A stretch of 64,000 nt of DNA, taken from contig NW_017804531.1 of NCBI RefSeq assembly GCF_001625305.1, positions 96,138-160,137 on the forward strand, in the 5' to 3' direction. Positions 37,101-49,100 of the stretch are shown one piece after another. Both the position numbers and the translations under genes were made by a program. Source of the DNA: Branchiostoma belcheri (Eukaryota > Chordata > Leptocardii > Amphioxiformes > Branchiostomatidae). Below the pieces are notes generated by a model that worked only from the letters and a program-made list of their open reading frames with translations, had not been told where the DNA came from and made no database searches. Within the stretch, counting starts at the first letter, position 1. Each line of letters begins with the position of its first letter.

Positions 37101-40100
37101 CCAGTCATGTTGCATTTTGAGAATTTGATGGGGGAATATAATAGATATTTTTGTTGTAAACACAAGGAAAATTTCAAAGAGGGACAGAAAGTGATTGATG
37201 AGTTGAAAAGGAAAAGGATGGCAAGAATATGATGTTCTTGGGATTTGTAAGAAACAGATATGATCTTGGATTTATTATTGTAAAGTGGCAGGGCAAAAAT
37301 CATTGATTCATTTAATAAGCAAGGTAATTTCTGACTGAGAAATGGATTCATTGCTGACAGTTTTTGTCTTTAAGACTAAAGAGACATTTGCTTAACCATT
37401 GTTACATACCAATGTACATAAGCAGCAGCTTCTGTACATATATAATGCATACAACGATGATGAAAGCAGCAACACTGCAGATCCTTAACTGCAACAACCA
37501 GGGAAATGTCTCTTTTCTCAGCTAGCTGAGTGTGCAGACAGAAGTTGAATAATAAAAAAAGAGAAACTTTTTTAAAACCATTGTTATATGAGCAGCAGCT
37601 TCTAGCTACTGTAACACGTCTATTAACACATACAATGATGATGAAAGGAGCAACATTGCAGATCATTGGAGAAATGTCTCTTTTCTTGGGTGGCCGAGTT
37701 TTCGGACAGAAGTAGAATCCCGTATAAGATGCCTCGGCGGCAGTTTTTCCGGATATTGATGTGCCGGGCTCTGAAAAGGTTCTAACTGCGGGGCACTTCA
37801 TCAGCACAGTAACGAGGTGGAACAGCTACATCGTCGCTCCTAATGGCTGGCAGGAAATTGGAATCCTCACCAGGCACCTGCTCGGCGATCGCTTCGAATC
37901 TGCTGCGGCGGCGAAACGGCCGGAAATTTACGAGCTCCTGTCATATAATCTTCGCAGCCCATGTCGGCTGGGTGCCGGCGTCACTTTCGTAATGGTCTGA
38001 GGATTTTATGTGCGGATTTACATGCAAATGTCCGCATCGTTTTCCTGGTTGGGAAAGACTTGCCGCCTGCCTACAAAAGTAGGGTGCCTAATCTGCCATA
38101 CTGAAAATTCACAGTGACAGAACTGCCCATCAGTTGGCTGTCGTTCCCAAAGTCAGGTTTCATCCATTGAGACTGGGGATTTTGTTACACTTGCAGTCAT
38201 CTAGCAACATTAGCAAGATGAGAACCTTTGTCTTCTATTCTGCGTACGTAACAAGCTGTAGGTGTAAAGTTTTCAAGTATAAAAGTTTGTAAGAATAACT
38301 CATGCATGGTATTACAACATACATGACATTTTCATTGTAGTTGCAATGTACTCACATTCGCTTTATGGCACATGTTCTACATGCCCCTAACCAGGCTTTC
38401 ATTTGCAGAGAGACAAATTTCATTTTACAATGCTGTTCAGATGTCACGTTTAACAAGCTTTTACTATACGTTATACTGCACATTTAGAGTGTATGCATGG
38501 CGAGATGCAATCTTGTTGGTTCTTCATTACACACTAAAACTTTGAGCTTACTGATTCCAAACTTTTTGGTTTTATGTAGCACTGAGTGCCTTTTTCTATC
38601 ATTCTATATTATCTGGATTTGAAACCTTCTTTTTTACATCACAAGTAGAAATGGTTTTGCTTCTTAACTGCCAGGAACAGAGCCACACATGACGCACATA
38701 GGATCAGTAGATCAGGCCTTGAGAGGAACAGAGGCACACATGCCAAATAACATTATCTACAAACGTGCCAAAAGAGATTGTATTCTCCTGCAAATGGATA
38801 CCCCATTATGACTTAAAAAGGAATCCTAAATCAAATGCTGTACTCTTCTTGCAAGGCATGAACACACTATTGTCTATTCTTTCAAAGACATTCAGAGATC
38901 AACCAGACTTTACTAAACAGGCTCGCTAAAATAAAGCACTGCGTTTTTTTTTGAATGCGAAAGCCACAACCATAAGGCGAAGGCTGAGAACCATTTCTAG
39001 GGACAATTCCTTTTAATCAAGGGCCTTATTTCCATTTCAAACGTGTACCATGCTTCGATAACAAGCCTGGACTTCACAGAAGTGCCTTGGTGTATTCTGT
39101 CATCTAACGACAGAGAGCCAATCTTAGTAATTGGTCTGCGCTGCTAAAGTACAGAACAAATTCACGATCATTACCGAGCTCTGCTGGAGAAGTCCTGATA
39201 GCAACGTCTTGTGATTTATCACTCTGGAGGGGCTACCGTTTTTCCTGGAAGTCCTTGAATATTTCCCCAAAGTTACTGTTCAGTCAAGGGAGTTCTAGAG
39301 GAGATAGGTTAGCCTCTACCAGGCTTCGGGAGGTGGTTGGAACGGGTAGAAATTGGTACGGGTGCATCAAAATGTCTCTCTCTAGTGGACCAACTCCCTC
39401 AGCATGTTATCTCTTTCTGGCCACCTCCCAAAGCCTGGTAGAGCAGCAACCATTTTCTTCGAAGCCATTGACTGATTCTTAAAAGTTACTGCTCAGTCGT
39501 GAGTGACCTATAGGAGATGGGTTTCACTTGGGAGAGAGGGAGGGAGAAGGCAAGGGCTGGACCAGGGTTCTCACCAGGATTTTTTCACAGCATAGGGGTC
39601 AGGTACAGAAGGGCAACTTTTGCGGCACAGGCCGCGCATTGAGTCCCTAAAACATGGCCACAGCAGGGCGCCTGGTATTCTTCCCCAAGAATTTTGAAAC
39701 TCATAGCCCCCTGAGACAATATTTTCTTTCTTATTGAGGGACAGATTTTCTGAAGTTAAGGTTTGCTGGACTATGCTGGACAGAAGAGAGGGAAAAGCAG
39801 TGGTGGCATAGTCAACAAATGACAGCAGCGACAATGATGACGATAATAAAAGTTAACAAAGTCATGGCTGAGCCATTGTTATTTTAAGCTATCAAGGTGC
39901 ACATGAAAACCTAAGCCCTTCATGACAAGTTCTTTTGGTACTCCACTCCATGCAAAAATATTTAGGGATAAAGCAAGTAAGGTTTTAAGGAAAGTTGGTG
40001 GCAAACAAACTTTATACTGATTAAATCAATTGACCTTCAAACAAACAGTTTAGCAACTTCTGTTTCCACCGAAGAACAATTTTTCATCCTTGACAGAAAC

Positions 40101-43100
40101 ATATGGTTCCAACAGTGGGGGTCTTCTCAATAATTCAACACTGGATACAAAGTCACGTTATGCAGAAGGCCCGTGCCAAATTGGTCCTTGAATAATTTAG
40201 ATCTGGACAAAACAGTTATAGCATTGAACTGTGAACTATTACTTGTCTGCCGAAGGCCACCAAAACAGTCGCCTGTCCTTGAAATGACAAGCAACTGTTA
40301 TGCACAAATGGAGACAATTTTGTTTGATATTGGATATCGGACAAAGTTTGAGCTGGGTTTGTCTTGTGGAAAAATCATTAGCTGTAGCATCATGAAAATG
40401 GCTTATTCTCTTGCTTATTTCAATGTCCAAAGAAGGCAACAAAAGATCAACAGTTTCAGTGAGCAATTCGCTCACCTTCCCACAAACACATTGATTTTTT
40501 TTTCATCTAGCAAGAATAAGTAAAAATGACTAAGGGACATCAGTGGTACTGATGATGGTCTTTCTTGCCACAAATTAAGAATTCTCGCCGGTAAAGACGT
40601 TACACGGATTACAGTAATGAGTCTCGGCGGCAAGAAATTGGAAGTCTTAAAGATTTTCCATTTTCTCCCCATTATGCGTAACATTGCTAACCCTATCAAG
40701 TCACATTACACTAATAACCCTCTGATGAAGCTGTTGCCAGAATCTAAAAAAAGGTAGTCGACTCTGCTGATGGTAGCATTGTAGTTTTAAGCTAAATTGA
40801 GATTTAAAAAAATATATATATAGAAAAACTGTAAAAAAAACTACATGTGTATTGCCATTATTTCTTTTATACTTCATAGTTGATAACAGTCAATCATTAT
40901 ACACGATGTAGCAAATAAAAATCCACACCCACCCACACGTACACATAAACAGTACATGGGCCAGTGCAGGTTAGGAATCAGAAATACCTGCACAACCCCA
41001 ATTTTACCTGCACAAACCTGCATATAGTCATTACATGGACCAGTGCAGGTAGAAATGAGAAATACATGTACCTGCACAGCCCAAATTTTACATATCTGCA
41101 CTACGTGCATATGCACCCTGTCCTTCCAGCCTTAGAATGTCTGCATGAGATGAGATGATATCCCACAAGACAACATCTTCTTGACAAGAACCTCCTTTAC
41201 AACTGACCCCTTTACCCTTCAGCACATCATAAATACAGGAAGGCACGATCAACCTATTTCCATTCAAGACTGGAACAAATAGAAAGCAGCACCTCTATTG
41301 GAAAACAATTCAGCTGATATATTCAGCCATTGACATGACCATAAAACATCATTGTCTATATGCAGGGCAGAGTGGTATTTTATGGCACAGCAAAGCCAGT
41401 AGATTGTCTGTTTGGGCCATTTCACTTCGCAAGTAAATTGGAAAAATGGCAGAAGGACCGAATGGATCGAAAATATAGAGAGAAATCTGATGAAGGCGGG
41501 ACACTGGCTCCCTGGTGGATGCAAGTAATTGGATGAAAAATTGATCTTGTTGAAGATGTGCACCTGCACACATTCAAGATGGCACCTACATTTACAGGGC
41601 TCAAAATACTTTATCCTGCATACCTGCACTGGTGCAGGTAACATTGAAAGTCACCTGCACCAGACAAATTTTACCTACACCACTCAGATTTTATGAAGTA
41701 AAAACTACTACAAAAAGTTGAAAAACTAGTACCATTATTTCTTTTATACTTCATAGGTGGTAAGTAACGCGCAATGCAGGAAGTAAAAATCAACATTCAT
41801 TGTACATCAACATGACTGTACATATAAACCCAGTACATAGCCCAGTGCAGGTAGACATTAGAAATACTTGCACAGCCAAAAGTTTACCTGCACTAACCTT
41901 CATATACATTGTACCCAGTACATGGACAAGTACAGGTTAGGTGCAAGTAGCCATCAGAAATACCTGCACCAATCTGCATACTGGGTATGTACCCAGTATT
42001 TTGAGCCCCAATATACCATTAGCAAATGGCAAGCTCTCTGACAACTCTGTTCAGCAAAGTCAGATCTTGTAAACTAGCGAGATCCCCGCAAAGGTAACCT
42101 TGCAGAAAAAACAAACGACATCCAGATACACCTTGAATTACGGAAATCACTCTGCTTCAGTGGTTACGTTATTAGATATCAAAAATTGATGTGCTGTCGA
42201 GGCAGTTTAACCATTACTTTATCAAATTCTTATAGACAAGAGGGTATGGTTATCCTCAAATCATAAATCATGGGCTCATATTTCCATAAAAATTATGATT
42301 AATATGAATGTACCAATTACTGTTAGTAGTGCTGGTGTCAGGGCTCGAAATTCATTTTCGGGAAAAGGTGCACTGGTATACCCAATCTAATAAATTGGAT
42401 GCACCAATTTTTTTTGGTGCACCATATAAAACAAACACAATCACAGATCTTACTGCTCCTCTTCTGAGCTTGAATCTGAAATGGGAGCTACCTTCAAAAT
42501 CTCAAACAAGTACTACAACAAAGACTTTATTATTTTTCTGACACTTAGATGCCAAGAATATCCTGCACTATCATACATTTGATATGTACAAAAATGCCTA
42601 CAAAAATATCTGGGTGCACCAGTGCACCCACAGAAAAAGATTGGGTGCACAGCTCCAATTTTTAGTGCACTAAGGTGCACATGCACCCAGTATTTCCAGC
42701 CCTGGTTGGTGTAGTGCGCTCACTCCCACACATACAAGTGGGCGTTGTTAGAAAAAAAAGTCAATTTCAGAAGACAGGCGCCAAGCAACTTGTGCAATTT
42801 TGTCCAATTACATAGAGAACATGAGCCAAACTTCCTTCCTGAAATGAGGGATTACGTGAGCCAAGAGGATTCTTAAGTAAGATTAAAAATGTAGCCTCCT
42901 GAAAGTTAGTTTCATGTGTGGGGCGTAGGAAGAAAATGTTGTGTTTCTTGTTTCGGTCCCGAAACAATTAGGGTCGGTAGGTAGGGATTATCTTTTTTCT
43001 TCTTTTTCCAGGCTTTGTCAATCTCTAGTGATCCAACTTATACAACTGTAACAGTTTAACAAAGTAAAACCTGCATGAGGCCACTTATATTTTCAATGTC

Positions 43101-46100
43101 AATGTTGGGAACCCTATTGTTAAACATTTCATCACTCAGATTTCAGTCCATGGAGGTAGAAAAGGTTGATCAGCTCAAAAAAGTCTAGGGTCAGCAGTTT
43201 TTTCTAGGGTCGGTATCAGGAAACTGGAAGCAACATCCAAAACTAGTTTCATCAGGTTGGTAATTTAGCATAGGATATAGGGGTTTTCTTTTACACGTCC
43301 AGTATTGTCTTTTACCTTGCTTAGGTTTCGTGAAGCAGAACTCCAGTCAGAAGCTCTGAGGAAGGTGTCTAATTGACACCGAAACATAAGCAAGGTAAAT
43401 AACATTGCTGGTTGTGTAAAAGGAAACACACAAATTTTTTTTCCAAAGCTTGGCGTGCCTGGCGCCATTAGTGCTACCTTGCCTGTCACGCAATGCGCCT
43501 GTTACCTAATTAATCATGCGAGTGGATTACACCTGTCACGTCCGCATCATGGTTTCCCCGCCAGGCTAAATCCAAGCCGTGGCTCTCTCTCTGCATTTTG
43601 AAGACTGTTTATAGTGATGTTCGTCTATGAACATGACTAGGCAGTTTCATGCTTCTATGGTGAATTTTGATCAGTCAAACACATCTTAATCTTCCTCTAG
43701 TTTCTTACAAAACTGTATAGGCAAAATTTCTCTCTGCATTTTGAAGACTGTTTATAGCATAGCAATGTTGGTTTACGAACACAACAGTTTCATGCTTCTT
43801 TGGTGAATTTTGATCAATCAGACACACCTTAATGGACTCAAAAACTGCAAATACTGAATATTGATGAAAAAATTCTGCAACTTTGAAAAGCACTCTTATC
43901 ATATAACTTTGATCATAAAAATCTAGGTAGGTTTCAAACACCTTCAACTCTTGTATGTGTATCAGTGATGTAAAAACCAGGCATTTGTTGATCTTGACCA
44001 TAGTCAACACAATACAAGCCAAATTTCACACTTTTGTGTAATCTATCAGTTTGGGATGTGGTTTAATGCTTAAAACCAGGCACATGAAACTCATGAAAGA
44101 CCCATGAAAATGTACAATGTAGTCTCTTCATCAGTAAACTCTTGGCACAGAAACTCTTCTTTCTACTACTCTTATTGCGTGACTAAGAAATACAGTACAT
44201 GTATCTTGTTTGTTGCATACATGTACATCTATAGCAGGCTAAAGTTTATCTACTGCAGGCTTATGCCTGATTCCATCCCTTGTCTCCCTACTAGTGTCTT
44301 GCAAAACTGATCAATATAATACCAAGTGCTCACTTCCAGGCAAAACCTTAATGCAATTGGTTTTCACATTAATCTGTCAACATTGACTTGTCATATCTGT
44401 GCACATCACATGTTTTTAAATGCTGTGCATTCAAGTATGTCAAGTACAGGGCTTAGATAAAGTAAAGTAACTGTTACAAATCTTGTTTGTAAAGGTTTAT
44501 AAACCATACGTCGATGAAGGTTAGACATCCAGGTAATACGATATGCCAAAAAACAGTTACTCAAGCAACTGGATATGATTTTGAAAACGTCAGACGTTTC
44601 AGCTAGTATCCACTAGCTTTCGTCAGTGACTGAGAGATCAGGTTGTGTATATAAACCTGCTTTCCCCTCTGGTCTCTCAGTCACTGACGAAAGCTAGTGG
44701 ATACTAGCTGAAACGTCTGACGTTTTCAAAATCATATCCAGTTGCTTGAGTAACTGTTTTTTGGCATATTGGTTTATAAACCATGCTTGCAGACGACCAA
44801 TTGAGTTGAGCAATTGGGCATTGAGTGATCAGCCTTTACATATAAAAGCACTTAAGGCTGCAGAGTAGACATGCTAACGTATGGACAAGCTGATGCAATA
44901 TGGGTCCAGTAATTAGATCATGTACCATTAGCCGGGCTTTGCGGGGACAACCGTAACCGGGAGACTGGAAACCAGACCTGTCTTTGTAGATGACCTTGAT
45001 AACACCCAATGTTAAAATCGTTGAATCACTGCCATATTGTACTTATTTTAGCTTTAGACTTAGACACGTATGGGTTCCCGTATCTTCCAACACATGACGC
45101 AATCAGAGTATTCTACCAAGTTTGGTCAGCGGCTAGTCTCTCTACATCCTTCCAGTTCAGATTTACTGGTATGTTTGTAAGTCCCTCTCGATTGTTTGTT
45201 TGTAGTTTATACACATCGTTTCGCCCGTGGGCCCCAGTTTCAGACTTGCTTTGTTGGCCTGACTATACTGGAAATCTTGTAACATGACCTAGCCACCTCG
45301 AATGGCCCTTGCTTAGCTAAGGCAAAAAAATACACTAGGAAAACGTGCCGAAAAGACATTAACAAGTCTGAAACAGAGTTAGTTGCAATCAGAGTTGCAA
45401 TCTTTGTCCAGGCTCCCAAACAGTTGCCAATACCTTCATTTGCCTCAGGTATCTATTGACAGAATCTCGTGAAATTTATATTCTCGGGGGGGATAACAGA
45501 TCTCAGTAAGCCTTGACATTCCACTCAAGTGTTCCTGGCTGGATGAGATCGATCGTATCCGCATTTCTAGAGTGCCCGAGGCTCTTTGCAGACTTGACAT
45601 TGATTCAAACGTTTTGAACCTGCAGGTGAGTCAAGTATTGAGATGCATTTTGGACTTCCGACAGACTTTTCTATAGATCTTAGTAAGAGATGGAATTCGA
45701 TGTACGTCATCAACCCATCCTCTCCACTTTAAGTTGAGTGGCCAAGGCGGTAATGCGGTCGGAAGAGTGCACCAACTGACTGATTGAAGAATTCATTGGT
45801 GGTGGTTGAAACACCATGCAATTTCAGCATACAGAAGTAATAATATAACTACAATTTGCATGGCAATACATACATGTATCAAGGATGCTTGTGAAAGAAA
45901 TGGACAATTTTCGTGAGCCAGAGCAGGTTCTGAAGACCTGAGGACTAGGAGGTAGAAGGGAAAACTTTGCACTTCAAGAACTTTTCAAGGCTGTGGGAAA
46001 TTACTGGAACTGTACTTCAGATCTTTTTGTGAATATTGGAAATTCTAAGAGTATTAGGTTACTTTTCTACAAAACTTTGGAAGAAACTTGGTGCCATCTG

Positions 46101-49100
46101 TAGGAATTATAACATATCTTTTCAAAAGATCTATCTTTAAAAGTGACTTCTTAACAGAGCAGTTGACATGCTAGTATTTTGCAACGGACTACAGAATGTA
46201 CATATTACACATAAAAAAACAGATCAGATAAAATTAAAAATTATCAAAGCAAAGAAAAGTTCACAACCTGTCTTATTTATGGAAAAGTTTATCAATTCCT
46301 TATGAGCAATAGCACGCAAACTATATTATACTATCATAAGTACAATGTATCATTAAATAGTGATTACTCTATGGCATGCAGAAACTGCAGAAACGTTCAA
46401 GGGCACACAAGGTCATCTGGAACTGATTGCTGTCATGGTCGCCAGGTCATGACTGACGTAACAGTTTTAGGTGATTAATGTGTTGTGAGGTGAACTGATG
46501 AGGGGGTCGCTTGGGGTTTCTGAACTTGTTCACTGGTGCACAGACTTACAATCTGTCAGACAGGGGACAGAAGGGGGAAAATTCAGATACCATAGCGTTC
46601 AGGACATCTAGCCAGCTAAAAATTTAAAATGGCATATATGGCCACCTCCAAAGAATGGACAGTGAGAAGTGGCCTGGGAAGATCCTCAGACACATTGGAT
46701 GTGGGAAGCCAAAACCCATGAAGTCGACCAAGGAAGAGATGGATTTATGATGTAAAATGTACTATGTATTGTGAAGACCATAGTGGTATAGCCGGCTAAG
46801 ATGGTATGGCCACCTCCAAGGAACTGACATGAAGAAGAGGCCTACAGGAAGATCCTTACACTGGATATGGAACTCATGAGGGCATCCAAGGAAGAATTGA
46901 TTGACTTTCATCACCTCAACCTACATAACGTCAAAGGCCACAGGATAGAGGCGAATGGCGGGCTGCCATCAAGCCTCAGCAAAGGTGTGCAAGCACGTCT
47001 AACCCTCAGAGGACAGGAAACAGACACTAAACAAGATAGTGAGAGAGTGAGAACCTCTACCAAGATGGTGCTAAGAGAACAGTTTCGGAGTGGCAAACAG
47101 TTGTCTCTCTTAGCACAGGCCAACTCCCCTGGCATATCATCTGTGTCTATTTGGCCAATTTCATCTCTTTTCAGCTGCTTTCCAAAGCCTGTTAGAGGCT
47201 AAAACAGGATAGTAAGTGTATGAGTGAGTGATAAATTAACAGATTCTGGCATTTCACGAGAGTTATACCCTGTCCCATGAGGGGAAGCAAATTGCCCAGC
47301 AAAATAGGATATCGGAAAACCTCTCTTCCCAAATGAAGACAAATGGACGGTAAGTCAAGGTCAGATATTGGTCGAGCATTTTCATAAAATAAATATTGAG
47401 CGAATGCTGCTGGCATTTGCAATTCATGACCAAGAACTGTTTAAAATTCATGGCCTCATACATGAAACTGATGTAGCTCAGACAGTTTCCAAATACTGTA
47501 CAATGTAAGCTTTTTGGCTTTAAATGTCTTTAAGTTAAGAGAACACATTTCAAGTTGTTAATAATATCTTATCCGTTTTCTCCCTTTCTGTAAGGAGATT
47601 AGCCATCCGTTTTGTAACATGGCTCCTTGCACTCACTACCAAAAAAAAAAAAACTGCCAGGGGGTACCATCTATTTTGTAATGGGGTTCCTTCCACTTGC
47701 TACCCTGAAAAAGACCTGGGTGCCATTCATTTTGTAACAGGGTTCCTTGCACTTGCTACCTCGAAAAAACCTGGGTGCCATTTGTTTTGTAACAACACTC
47801 CTTGCACTTGCTAAAAAAAATGCCAGTGGGTACCATCTATTTTGTAATGGGGTTCCTTGCACTTGCTACTCTGAAAAAACTTGGGTGCCATTCATTTTGT
47901 AACAGGGTTCCTTGCACTTGCTACCTCGAAAAAAACCTGGGTGCCATTTGTTTTGTAACAAGACTCCTTGCACTTGCTAAAAAAAATGCCAGTGGGTACC
48001 ATCCATTCTGTAATGGGGTTCCTTGCACTTGCTACTCTGAAAAAACTTGGGTGACATTTGTTTAGTAACAGGGCTCCTTGCACTTACTATCCCGGGTACC
48101 AAAACGGATACCGTAGCTCCCAGGCTATAAAGATTTTGCCTTGGCCTTACTCTTGCTGATTTGCCCAGTGGAATTATGTTTTTTAAAATGAATGCAGGAG
48201 ACAATGTATGATACAAATGAAGCAGCTTCCTCCGAGGCACGTAGCCCTCCTTATCTCTCTGCCTGCAGTCCTGGTATTACCGCATGCATGGGTACAGCTT
48301 TCCTCACATTGCCTCTAAATCAGGGCTACAAAATCCTCCAGGGCAACTATCTTTCATGGAGGTGACATCGTACAGTCATGCAACTTGAATTTCATTTGTT
48401 GTTGTTAATGCTCCTTGGGGTGATTTTACTTTTAGGTATAAACAGTTCTGTCTTTATTCAAGCATTTAAAGCAAGACTTGTTTTTAAGTTGTAACTTTTA
48501 GTCTAAGTTATCCAAACATATACATTGCATTTATAACCATTCTGGCTGGGTAGCATTTGCATTATGGAGGTAAAACTCTGCTACACAATCATGTAATTAT
48601 GTATCAGAATACAAATTTACTGCAGAATAAAAACAAGAATGCTACTAATTTTTAATGAACAATCCTGTGTAGAGGGTAGACTTAGGTATTAAAATTGGTA
48701 TTAAAGATCATGGCAGTTCTTGAATACACCTCCTCATTTTTTGCTGTTATACAACTATAACAATTATAATACTGTAACAACATTTTATATTTATTATAAT
48801 AAGTCAGGCTCTAAACAGCACCTGTATTTTCGAATTCCCTTCTACACGAAAAGTTACCTCTGTCAGAAAGATTCCCCAGCAGAAATTTATCTCAGACAAC
48901 ACATGTTCGGACGAGAAAACATAATCTTTAAGCACGGGGCCGTAAAGCGGTGCTGAGTTATCTTCCGCTGATTTTCCCCCCCTCCCCACGGTGTCGTAAC
49001 CAGTCCCGTCATTAGTAATGTCGTAATGCCGAGAATTCACGAAGGGAGACAGATGAAATTTGATGAATGGCGGACCGGGATGGGACGTAGCGGGATTACA

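Noticed and set aside
40173..40523. 116-codon plus frame
   Set aside because: No splice sites, AT-rich codon use and no recognisable domain; likely chance within an intron.
45009..45287. 92-codon plus frame
   Set aside because: Composition and lack of splice context look like chance; no family recognised.
47611..48105. CRISPR-like regular repeats
   Set aside because: Units are contiguous with no unique spacers, in an intron-containing animal locus; it is a minisatellite.
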